DNA of 64,000 nt, from contig WTPW01000984.1 in NCBI GenBank assembly GCA_009809945.1, positions 43,731-107,730 of the forward strand, read 5' to 3'. Both the position numbers and the translations under genes were made by a program. The notes beneath the pieces are model-generated. The model did not search any database. It saw only the letters and a program-made list of their open reading frames with translations, and had not been told where the DNA came from. Origin of the DNA: Gigaspora margarita. Lineage: Eukaryota > Glomeromycota > Glomeromycetes > Diversisporales > Gigasporaceae. Shown here piece after piece: positions 55,309 to 64,000 of this stretch; positions within the stretch are counted from its first letter, which is position 1, and every line of letters starts with the position of its first letter.

Positions 55309-55972
55309 GGGACACGGAAAAATTCATATGAATAAAACGGAATATTTGGTACAAAACGGTATAAAATGGAATTTTTGACAGCAACGAATTTTTGGGCAAA
55401 ATTAAGAGCAGTGTATGGGCCAGGTAATATAATTAGGAATGTCGGCAAGTTTCGGAAAAATTCGGAAGATATCAAGAAATATGAAATATGGGCGAGTTAG
55501 TCGGGAGGTTGCAGAGTTATAGAGAGTGAGATTTCCATCTGGAAAATGTGCATTTATAGAGAAATCTAATTATAATGCATGATAATAATTGTCACAGATC
55601 ATAATTTAAAATGAAATCTACTTTCTTTACTTAACCTGCTAGCCTTCTAAAACCCACTAAATATTTGTTTATTATATTTTTTTTAAAACTAACCCTAACC
55701 CTAAACCCTAACCCTAAAAATGCACCCCAAAAAAATTTAGTTTTCGAGATTTTATACTATCATTTCATTTTAATCTGGATTTCATTATGATCTGTCACAA
55801 TAATTACTCTAAATGCAATATATTTTATTGTGAAGAAAAAAGGAGCACTTGCGGAGAATTGACTGTATAGATAAAATAGGGGTAAAATTTTATGTCGCTA
55901 TAAAAAGGATTTTTTTACTATATCGAAATGAATTTTTTACAAATCAAACCGGTATTTTTCCGTGTCCCTGCC
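55309..55972. mobile_element. Inverted-repeat element with CAGGGACACGGAAAAAT ends
   Basis: CAGGGACACGGAAAAAT at 55309-55325 and its complement ATTTTTCCGTGTCCCTG ending near 55972. It contains the MITE at 55579-55810. The interior has 'aaaacgg(a/t)ata' repeats. The target duplication was not resolved. Confidence 0.8.
55579..55810. mobile_element. MITE with telomere-like core, copy 2 (nested)
   Basis: TGATAATAATTGTCACAGATCAT at the left, complement 'atgatctgtcacaataattact' at the right, with AATGCA on both sides. Telomere-like CCCTAACCCTAAACCCTAACCCTA at 55685-55720. Confidence 0.8.
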
Positions 55973-57056
55973 ACCAGGTAGTCAGCCTGTAAGCCAACTC
56001 ACGAATCACCTGCTGGCAAAATTGCCAATTTGACCCAATTACAGTCCAAATGATAGATATTCGTTGGTTTTTTCTCAATAAAAAAAAGTAATTACTTTCA
56101 CAAGTCATTTAAAGTTGCAGGTATACCAGGAACGGAGTGATTAAATCACGAAATGTATGGCTTAGTGAGCGGTGTACGTTCCCAAAAACTAATCTCCAAT
56201 TGTCAACGTGATAATATCTGTCACAACTTTATAATTTTTCACATCTATACGGTATCACATATAAGTACATTATTACGAAAATATGCTTGCGTTAATCCAG
56301 GAACAGATGCATTCAGAAGATTATATTCAAAGTCCAAAAAATTTAAATTCTACCGGTTTATCCCTTATAATTGATAAAGTATTTATATACAGACCTTAAC
56401 ATTCGTATACGTATGTATACGTAGCTGTCATCATAATTACTGGATTAACGTTGCTGTAAATCATAAATCATATTGCAATAATGTACAAGCCTTAATGTAA
56501 TGCTATATTTCCATAGTGCGTATTACATTAAGTTTAGGTATCTATGAAACTGAGAAAATAACATAATGAGAGAATATGACATAATTAATGATATGTAAAC
56601 GTTTGAACTACTCAAAATCTGATGAACTCGACAAGGTTGTAGACCAAATGAAAACGGCTTATTGGCATGACTAATGAAAGGCTGAAATTGATTAAAAAAT
56701 AACTTAACTATTGAAGGTTTGAAATGATGATAACATATTTGACGAAATATAAGTAATCAATAAATCATTTATTTTAAGCTTTTTTTTTTTGGATGATATT
56801 TCGTGCATCCTTTAAATCACTTATTGCAAACCTTCATTCAAATGCTCGACAGACAAATTTCATATGCACATACAATTGTCTCAATGGACATAAAGTTATT
56901 GATTCTACTGACCTAAAAATTTACTTAACTTTGCGATTTTTCCTTCGAATTTATTTTTGCGAAAATCTTACACTTTTGCGATAGTATCAGAAAATAATAT
57001 ACATAGCAACACGAAGTGTTCCTGTTCCTGGTTTAGTGTGACAACGTCGCGCAGCT
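55973..57056. other. Intergenic stretch; two short ORFs, not supported as genes
   Basis: ORFs at 56153-56374 (73 aa, ATG start, contains CVNPGTDAFRRLYSKSKKF) and 56793-56984 (63 aa) have mixed composition but no recognisable domain and no repeat support. A TATA-like motif at 56381 lies downstream of the first. They could be real small genes; the evidence is weak. Confidence 0.35.
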
Positions 57057-57545
57057 GCCTAATTATAATACAAGAATAGATAGATAGAGTTTATACTTTC
57101 AGTTATATCATGCATGATTGAGATATTTATGCTAAAAAAAAAAAAAAGGTCGTGTATAATTACCTATTTATGGTAAACGTCTAACGAAGGAATTCCTTAT
57201 TTCGGCTATATTGTCTGGAGTTAAATTGCCTCTATAAATTCCAGCTTCTCCTATTGAGGCCTATATCCAGGGCTTCAATGGGAGAAAGGCCTATAAGGTT
57301 GGTTCTTACTGTCAAATTCGCTTTAAAAATTAAAAAAATATTAAATTCATTTTATTGTGAAAAACCTGATGAATTATAAAATTATATCTTCCATACTTAC
57401 ATAATCCTGCTAGATTGTCAGTTTATTTTTCTTTGAGTATTTCCTGAGGTAAAGATATCGAGGCTTGAGCAAAATCCTGTGTCAATTGAGGTACACAGGG
57501 ATCATGATATACATCTGGCCTAATAAATTGAAATGATGATGGGTT
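57057..57545 (-). pseudogene. Spliced exon-family fragment, relative of the gene at 63.5-64 kb
   Basis: Exon A at 57401-57545 matches the exons at 63487 and 63815 in reverse orientation but has an internal deletion and a stop; its donor reads GGATTAT|GTAAGTATG. An intron of about 170 bp, similar to the one at 63616-63810, leads to exon B at 57164-57231, which reads NLTPDNIAEIRNSFVRRL. A possible third block at 57057-57132 reads IMHDITESIN. The broken exon A suggests decay, though an unrelated start exon cannot be excluded. Confidence 0.55.
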
Positions 57546-57760
57546 ACTTCGATTTCTTTAAAAAAAAAAAAAAGAGTATTTAGCAATACAGCAATATTTC
57601 TGTTTTCAAAAAAAAGGTGTGAAAAAATGTGAAGAATCCAAGAATCTGAAAATTCAACCAATAAAAATTCACATCGTTTTCGAAAACAGCTATACTTTCA
57701 GTTGTATCATGCATGATTTAGAGGCATTTTTGTTAAAAAAAAAAAGGTGCGTAGAATTAC

Positions 57761-57826
57761 CTATTTCTGTAAATGTCTAACGAAGGAACTCCTTGTTTCG
57801 GCTATATTGTCTGGAATTAAATTGGT
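57761..57826 (-). pseudogene. Second copy of exon B of the same family
   Basis: Reads NLIPDNIAETRSSFVRHLQK followed by TAG, directly before a GTAATT also present in the first copy. The downstream block with 'catgcatgat' recurs as well (57672-57720) and once more at about 58110-58130 (complement 'cacgcatgatataatgc'), so there were at least three tandem partial copies. Confidence 0.5.
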
Positions 57827-57829
57827 TCT

Positions 57830-59340
57830 TTTCCTAGTTACTATCTGCACAGTGTTTAAAAACTTCAAATATATTTGTTTTCTTTTTAACATTTTTTATC
57901 TTTCATCAGCTTACTATTGTGATGATATTGTGTAAACTTTTAATATTATTATCAAATGTTTACTTACTGATTCAAAATCAATGTCTTGTGATGTTGTTGA
58001 AAATACAAAACACATTAATCCATTATGAGAATATTCTGTATCTGGCTGTTTATTGATATTGAAGGATCATTAATAGAAGTTCTCTTTTTTCAAAATAGAT
58101 AAAATAGCATTATATCATGCGTGACCTAGAAAAATTTTTACTTAAAAAAATATTATGCATAATCACCTGGCGAAGATAGCTATAGTATTGACCATATGAT
58201 TTGGCTTGAACGGATTTATTTTAAAACTTTGTATTTTGTTTTGCTCGTGGTAGTTGTATTTATAGGCCATGATGACTTGCCTGCAGTACTTTGTGTAACG
58301 CCTCCCGATTGGCTAAAGTATTTGTGCGACCCTGCTTAATAGGCTACATTACTCTTTGCTTTGCTGATACGTTTGTGCAGCTCCACTCTATTAGACGCTT
58401 TTAATGTCCCTACCAACCGTCCTGATGAGACGGTGTTGGTACCTTGGACATGTGATGTTGAATCACGGGCTATCTACCTTACTTAGGGATGCGGTTATGC
58501 CGGTATAGAAAACGGTAGTATAAATACAGGTATAATACTGTATAATATGGTACGATATGGTATAACCACCTCAACTTAATATGGTTAAGAATTTTTCGAA
58601 ATCATTCTAGGGGAAACCTCGGAATTGCAGATAAAACAATTTAATTTGCTAACTCATTTCTATTATTGGTATTATACTTATGACTATATGTATAATACTG
58701 GTACGTATTATACTGGTATTATACTGTACCAATAGTATAATACGATATATGCATAGCTCGCATCTAGTTCTATATGAAGACGCAATCAATCATATGATAT
58801 AGTTAACGAATTTGATTATTCCTGATCAAATTTGCTAGAAACATGTCATCTAAGAATTTTTTTTTTAAAAAAAAATTCATTATCTGTTTACTATACAGAA
58901 TTATGACTGTTTAATCTGCAAGACATAAATTTTATATAGGAAACAGTTATGAAAGTTTTAAATTCTTCGGTACCAGATTCGTTAGCTCCATAAACAATTT
59001 GCCCACGTAATTATTGTCCAATAGAGTATCATAATTTAGTGTAACGTTCACGCGTCTCTTTTGTCAAAAATCGTAAGAGTTTAGATAAAACCATCTTTCG
59101 TCACTAACAAAATTTTACTTGAGCGATTTTACTTTATAATTACCTAAACCCTAGACACCAACCTAACATAAGTAAACTCAAAGAATTTTGTAGTTGGCCA
59201 CGTGAGTGTGATAATTTTTATGCGAAATGGGGACCTACCGCCACCAAAAATTTTCTGTAGTGACCAAAAACGTGGTACTTGAATTAATTCGTCAAAATAT
59301 ATTTTATTGAATTTATTTCGTTAGCATTTTGAAGTTCTAA
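57830..59340. other. Intergenic stretch with degenerate repeats, no supported gene
   Basis: GGTATAATACTG-type units in both orientations at 58510-58760; a T10/A9 hairpin at about 58859-58876. No ORF of interest. Confidence 0.5.
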
Positions 59341-59355
59341 CATATATGCCAATTC

Positions 59356-59604
59356 TTAATTATCGAAGTAAGACCATTCGAACTTTGGTATATATCTATT
59401 AAACAAGTACAGTATCATACCACATAATAAAACGACAACTGCATTATAGAAAAACAGCTTTATTTTTATTGTATAATTTCGTATGTCATTATAGTTCACA
59501 TTAATCATAATTCGTATGCCACATATTAAATCGTAAATTAATTTCTTGATTCTATTGTATAATTTCTTATACCTAATGGTAATTCGCATTAATTCTCTGA
59601 TCAT
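59356..59604 (-). CDS. Possible small membrane protein, 82 aa
   Basis: Begins MIRELMRITIRYKKLYNRIK, basic and N-terminal, followed by a second similar block (INVNYNDIRNYTIKIK) and a hydrophobic segment YNAVVVLLCGMILYLFN near the C-terminus, giving one predicted membrane span. The coding strand has an internal duplication ('aagaaattatacaatagaatcaag' / 'cgaaattatacaataaaaataaag'). A TATATAAAT lies about 15 bp before the ATG, too close for a normal TATA box. No family recognised; it could be a chance ORF. Confidence 0.3.
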   Translation of the reverse strand: MIRELMRITIRYKKLYNRIKKLIYDLICGIRIMINVNYNDIRNYTIKIKLFFYNAVVVLLCGMILYLFNRYIPKFEWSYFDN

Positions 59605-59977
59605 ACACTACGTTTTCCCATTTATATAAAGAACTTTCGCCGCCATATATAATTTTATGTATGTTTTGTAAATTATATTCATGTAATCGCGATCTAGTGA
59701 ACTTATAAATAATGCATGCCACTATTTAATTGGATGTAATTACAATACGATACTTTAGATAATATGTCCTTAATAATTAAATTTGGTTCTCCGTTTATTG
59801 AATTGGAATTAAAAGTTAGTAAGCGATTATGATGTCATAAATAAATGTACTATAACAAGAGACATTTGTTTTTTTTTTGTGCCACAGTTGTTAAATTCGA
59901 TGGTCCATTTTTTAGCTTAAGTTACATATACCATAGTACGAACGACAAAAAAAAAATACAAATATAACATTTTACTG

Positions 59978-60421
59978 CCCTGTAAGAAAAGTGGTACGTG
60001 TGATATCCCATGCCATTACGGGTTTACGCGTGAATTTTGGACCGCAAATGGACCAGATTTTGCAGCAGTTTACCCAGCCAAAATACACGTATTTTGACAC
60101 GTTCACTAAAATAACGGAAAGGCACGGGATAGTGCACCGTGATTAACATGTGAGGTACGGGATGGTTTCTTTTCACCGTGCCATTTTTGGCATTCACTCG
60201 TAAATTTTGAACAGTAAATGGACCGGATTTTGCAGCAATTTACTAAACCAAAATCCACGGATTTTGGCACGGCTTTTTGACACGTTTTTCTACGGAAATT
60301 GCAGTGAAGGAACGGTTTGTGGACCGTGATTTGCACGTTAAATTTTTTGCGGAGGTACGTAATGGTTGTTATTCCCGTGCCATTTTGGACTTTACTACGT
60401 GCAACTTGTTCTTACAGGGTA
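59978..60421. mobile_element. Inverted-repeat element with CCCTGTAAGAA ends
   Basis: CCCTGTAAGAAAAGTGGTACGTG at the left and the complement 'cacgtgcaacttgttcttacaggg'-type end at the right. Two internal direct repeats (about 60031-60100 and 60191-60260: 'aaatggaccNgattttgcagca' ... 'gacacg'). GC-richer than the flanks. The ORF 60106-60336 (minus) lies inside and is not supported. Confidence 0.85.
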
Positions 60422-60429
60422 GGTTTAAA

Positions 60430-62530
60430 GGTGTGTTGCTCGTAACTTTTGGGTGATGGCTTAAAGATGTTTTTTATATTAGAATTCAATTTTGCTGTAA
60501 ATCCGATCATTAATAATAGCCTTATTTTTCACGAGAATACAGAATAGCAGTATGGTATCAGGTCTCCTATACCATACAAATATTCACATCATTTATTTTT
60601 CACGATCGAGTAACTTTATAATTCCAGATCGTGACAATTAGATAGGTAATGCTACTTTATTTTTTACGTACCGGGTTCGAATTTATTTTATTTTTCTTCA
60701 AAACAAAATTGCCATATTTTTTCTTTAAGCATTGTGCTCGCTGAAAAGCTTATATTAGTAGTAAAGATTGAGCTTGAACAAAGAACTGGAAATAGTCAAA
60801 AGATAAATATCAATTTCGTTCTTGTTCTAGGGTTTTTTCTGGGATAGAACTAATGTCTTCTTTTTTGTAGATATTTACTTCATAGAACTCGAAATAAGCA
60901 CCTGAAGATTTGTATCGGAGAATTAGGAGAATTAGGGTTTGACCTTGGTAGCAGAAGTTAAACAAAAAGAACTAGAAATAATCAAACGGTAAGTATCAAT
61001 ATTTGTTCTATGTTCTGGGTTCTTTTTTTTCTGAATATCGTTGAAAAAGTGGAAAAATTGTTTAACGCTAAAATAAGAGATTAATTTAGTTCTTTTATTT
61101 CATAATCCGTCTGGAGATTCGGATGTGGACAGTCCAGGAAAAGTTATGAAACTGGTCTCGATGTTCGAAGTAAGACTAACATTTTATTTCTTTATAGCTC
61201 TTCATTAAAGCGATTGGGTCATTAGAGGATCGAGAATGCGAAATAGCACTTTGGAAAGGAAAAGATAAGTGATGGGATCATAAAATAGTCATTGTGCATC
61301 AAATTAATAGATAAAGAACCATATAATATTCGAATAACGTAATAAATCGACTCTTTATTATTTTAATAAAAAAATGCCAAAAACTAGTTAATACGCACTT
61401 GAATCATTATGTTATATAAAAATTATGTTCACGCAATTCGTATAATATCCAACTTATTTATTAAAAAAGGACCCAGTTATACAGAATTGTATTATAATAT
61501 GACTTTCGCAATAATCTTGTAAGCCTAACACTCTTGGCTCCAATCACATTTACGCACTACGAAGTTCATAATTCGTTAGTCCCAAACCCCTTATTCATAA
61601 TACTTCTGTGGCCTCTCACCCCTCTCGTTTAAATCAAAGTCTTCAGGTGTTTAATTCACGTTCTACCCGTTCTCAACAAAGAAAAACTCAAAAAAAGCAT
61701 ATTGTTAGTTCTTGTTTCAAAAAAAAAAAGAAAATGAACTCAGAAAAAAAAAATAGATGATACTTATCATTATCAGTTCCCGATTTCTCTCCTCTCCATT
61801 CGTATTTAAGAACCTCCATCCGATTACAATAGGTCTGTAAATTTATTGCATTCAATATATTTAATACAGTATTGGTCGAGAAAAAACAACAACCAGATCA
61901 CATTCAAATCTCCAAATACTATTTTCGCTCTAATGAAATATAAACTTGCGAAAAAAGAAATTGTCAGAACTGTTTTGAAAAAGAAATTCAGGCGCAAAAC
62001 ATAAAATGAAATTTTGATACTTATTATTTATTTGATTTCGCAAATTCTCACACTGATCAACCAGATCCGAACTTCAAGTACCCGTTCACGTTTTGACTAC
62101 TCTAAGAAAGTAAAAACCTATAGAATAAAAAAATATATTAGTTCTTACTTTGATAAAAAAAAAAATGAACACAGAATAGAATTAAACTAATAATTTGATC
62201 CAGTTTTCACTTTTATTCAAAAAAAATATTATTACATACTATCTAGCTAAATGCTAACATCTTTACTGGCTGTAAGGTCATTAATCATTTTTATTACTAA
62301 ATGCCCATCGATTTGCCCCTTAAATATTTATACAGTTATGCAACACTAAAATCCCCTAAAATCCCTTATGCCGTGGACTACTTATTTTGGATAATATGTA
62401 TTATCTGATTGAAATTCAAACAGGGCGTTAAACTGTTTTTTGTGTACAATGTTGCGCTCTGGATGATCATGTGATAGTTTCGATGACAACTTAGCCCAAC
62501 TTCGTTAATATCAACAATAATAATATGCTA
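60430..62530. other. Intergenic stretch, no supported gene
   Basis: Weak direct repeats 'aacaaa(a)agaactNgaaatantcaaa' at about 60777 and 60971, and complementary fragments at 61680-62200, suggest an old eroded repeat. GTAAGTATCAAT at about 60992 could be a donor, but no coding exon is evident. Confidence 0.45.
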
Positions 62531-62533
62531 TGC

Positions 62534-62540
62534 TATAAAA
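62534..62540 (+). promoter_or_regulatory. TATA box, candidate for the 74-aa ORF
   Basis: TATAAAA preceded by 'gctatgc', 175 bp before the ATG at 62709. Confidence 0.5.
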
Positions 62541-62708
62541 GCCGCTTTTTCTTTGCACTGCACTTTTAGATCCTATTATTTTGTACTTTTATTTGCGCAT
62601 AACATTAAAGAAATAAAATAATATTTATTCGATCCAATAATTCTACTTCAACTTCTGGAACCTTAAACCAAATTGTTCTAATAATTACGCAACAAGACAT
62701 GAATTTAT

Positions 62709-62933
62709 ATGATACAGCCAATCTTAAATTATTTCAAGGAAATTAGTTTAACCTCTAAAATTTCTTTATATGACTTAATTGTATATTCTTGTTTATTGAT
62801 GATTGGTTTAATTTCTTTTTTGATTTTGATTCCCATCAATACTGCAATAACTACGTATAACCTTTGTCGATCATTGATTATCAATTCATCTGCTTGGAAA
62901 GGATCCGAGTTAAAGATTTTTAAAAAAGAGTAG
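62709..62933 (+). CDS. Small single-span membrane protein, 74 aa
   Basis: MIQPILNYFKEISL..., then a hydrophobic segment of about 23 residues (LYDLIVYSCLLMIGLISFLILIP, residues about 20-42), a short polar tail with INTAITTYNLCRS and a basic end ELKIFKKE. Composition is more balanced than in nearby chance ORFs, and a TATA box lies upstream. A short upstream ATG at 62699 is in a different frame, which weakens the start. No family recognised. Alternatives: a chance ORF, or part of a longer spliced gene. Confidence 0.45.
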   Translation: MIQPILNYFKEISLTSKISLYDLIVYSCLLMIGLISFLILIPINTAITTYNLCRSLIINSSAWKGSELKIFKKE

Positions 62934-62954
62934 ACAGATATTTTATTTTTATAC

Positions 62955-63201
62955 AAGTCACAATATTTTTTATTTATTAATTTACGTATTAATTTAGGCG
63001 CCCTCTATAGCCGATCTATGGCATCATGAAATAAGAGGACGCCACAACATACATATCTTGTTCGACAATATATAAAAGAAATTTTTTTACATAAACCACA
63101 ATATATTTTTTATTTATTAATTTACATATTAATTTAGGCGCCCTCTATAGCCGATCCACAGCAACATGAAATAAGAGGACGCCACAACATACATATCTTG
63201 T
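62955..63201 (+). repeat. Tandem duplication (2 x ~107 bp, period 140)
   Basis: 'aatttaggcgccctctatagccgatc' then 'catgaaataagaggacgccacaacatacatatcttg' occurs at 62955-63061 and 63095-63201, with few differences, so it is a recent duplication. It lies just after the 74-aa ORF and could be its 3' UTR. GGCGCCCTCT and AGAGGACGCC within each unit form a hairpin. Confidence 0.9.
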
Positions 63202-63486
63202 AAATCATCTTCTGGTGACGCGGATGCTGCCACATTGATGACTTCGTCGAACAGTGGGGGCATTAATTTTTTTTAAATATTACAAGTAGCTTGTACCCAC
63301 ATGCAAGATGAAAACCACCACGGTAGGTTTTGAAAACGATTGCATCTAGCTTTCTTACCCTAGGAAATTCCATACTATTAAGTAGTTCTTACTGCCAAAT
63401 CCGCTTTAAAAATTAAAAAAGTATTAAATTCGTTTTAATTATTGTGAGAAACCTGATAAATATAAAATTATATTTTTCATACTTAC

Positions 63487-63610
63487 ATATTCCTGCTCGG
63501 ATTGTCAATTTATTTTTCTTTGGCATTTTCTGAGGTAAAGGCATCGAAGTTTGAGCAAAAGCTTGTGTTACTTGAGATGCGTAAGCAGCAGTGCCCGAGC
63601 ACACTGTCTC
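63487..63610 (-). CDS. Internal exon of a spliced gene, tandem duplicate 2
   Basis: Reads (ET)VCSGTAAYASQVTQAFAQ then TSMPLPQKMPKKNKLTIRAG, ending at the donor GAATAT|GTAAGTATG. Parallel to the next exon upstream (63815-64000), with which it shares the core Q..QAFAQ.SMPLPQKM..KNKLTI.AG. The acceptor is either 'tttttag' before GAG (63610) or the CAG at 63604-63606; the second keeps the frame with a phase-1 donor upstream, the first creates a stop. The two exons are therefore either successive or mutually exclusive. I do not recognise the domain. The intron after it is shared with the 57-kb fragment. Confidence 0.55.
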
Positions 63611-63814
63611 CTAAAAAATTCTAGCATCTCCCATTGAGGCCTGCATTGTTTAAAACCAGTAGGCATTTCGGCAAAAGTTGGGACCTCAATGCAAGAAAGG
63701 GCTACAAGGTCGATTCTTACTGCCAGATCCGCTTTAAAAATTAAAAAATATTAAATTCGTTTTAATTATTGTGAAAAACCTGATAAATTATAAAATTAAA
63801 TCTTTCATACTTAC

Positions 63815-64000
63815 ATAATCCTGCCTGGATTGTCAGTTTATTTTCTTTGGTCATTTTCTGAGGTAAAGGCATCGAAGCTTGAGCAAAAGCTTGTGCTAAT
63901 TGAGGTGCGGATATAATTCTATGGTATGCATTTTGATGCATCATCGATAATCGTGCAGGGACCATAATATCCAGCTGGCCTAATAAATTGAGATTATGAT
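63815..64000 (-). CDS. Exon of a spliced gene, tandem duplicate 1, runs off window edge
   Basis: The minus-strand frame is open to the window edge: NLNLLGQLDIMVPARLSMMH, QNAYHRIISAPQLAQAFAQA, SMPLPQKMTKENKLTIQAG, ending at donor GGATTAT|GTAAGTATG. The 3' intron (63611-63814) contains conserved blocks also seen in the 57-kb relatives ('tccgctttaaaaattaaaaaa', 'cccattgaggcct'). The gene's 5' part lies beyond 64000. Function unknown; the A/Q-rich helix-like core suggests a scaffold or regulatory protein rather than an enzyme, but this is only inference. Confidence 0.6.

Noticed and set aside
55153..55475. Two overlapping ORFs on opposite strands
   Set aside because: They span the truncated GC-rich MITE and the edge of the next element; base composition of the MITE keeps frames open.
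60106..60336. 76-aa ORF (minus) with Cys residues
   Set aside because: It lies entirely inside the CCCTGTAAGAA element and spans one of its internal direct repeats; no upstream promoter or domain.
60671..60682. GGTTCGAAT, tRNA B-box-like sequence
   Set aside because: No A box, no acceptor or anticodon stems can be folded upstream; treated as chance.

Overview
This window looks like nuclear DNA of an AT-rich eukaryote. The best fit is an arbuscular mycorrhizal fungus (Glomeromycotina, Rhizophagus/Glomus type), at moderate confidence. The reasons are the very AT-rich composition, a low density of intact genes, TATA boxes upstream of genes, GTAAGT-type introns, TTAGGG-type telomere-like motifs, and a leucine-rich-repeat protein whose N-terminus (MVNAQ... 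then NLDLSNKNLEG...) resembles families known from Rhizophagus. The species call is inference from remembered family features, not from a search.

Only two long intact genes are evident. One is a 314-residue polytopic membrane protein of unknown function (19756-20700, +). The other is a 396-residue LRR plus coiled-coil protein (53091-54281, +) with a clear TATA box and a tandemly duplicated promoter region. Weaker candidates are a 74-residue single-membrane-span ORF behind a TATA box (62709-62933, +), an 82-residue ORF (59356-59604, -), and tandem-duplicated exons of a spliced minus-strand gene that runs off the right edge (63487-64000), with decayed relatives at 57164-57545 and 57761-57826. 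A frame-broken coding region sits at 15330-15914. No rRNA, tRNA or CRISPR array was found.

Most of the window is DNA-transposon debris, mainly non-autonomous inverted-repeat (foldback/MITE) elements. A Tc1-type element with TA target duplications and a decayed transposase lies at 4961-6259. A pogo-like element with TIR CAGTCAGACCTCGTTATAG lies at 14161-15166. Elements with 8-bp target duplications (hAT-like) lie at 18617-18765, 21078-21917, 29189-29956, 33256-34665, 34303-34599 and 36832-37130, and probably at 36532-38517 and 44074-44581. Many TA-flanked palindromic MITEs fall into repeated families: about 116 bp (13337, 18260, 34741, 36411); about 250-310 bp (11033, 16821, 35409); about 239 bp (15944, 55039); and about 250 bp with telomere-like cores (50381, 55579).

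Region by region. 1-11 kb: segmental duplicate, Tc1, foldbacks and TCCAATTGGA-rich repeats. 11-19 kb: hAT relic, pogo element with a palindrome nested inside, frame-broken gene, cluster of small MITEs. 19-21 kb: membrane-protein gene. 21-29 kb: nested hAT, a six-unit satellite made of alternating palindromes, and nested palindromes. 29-40 kb: the densest nesting, including a palindrome of palindromes (31244-32163), a three-level nest (32756-34694) and a four-level nest (36340-39440). 40-42 kb: a foldback-like unit whose ends are inverted arrays of 60-bp repeats around a coding relic. 42-52 kb: old repeats. 52-55 kb: LRR gene. 55-64 kb: MITEs, exon-family fragments and small genes. Empty sites in paralogous copies within the window show directly that several of these elements inserted as discrete units. 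The genes show no operon-like or pathway relationship; the common theme is TE nesting.
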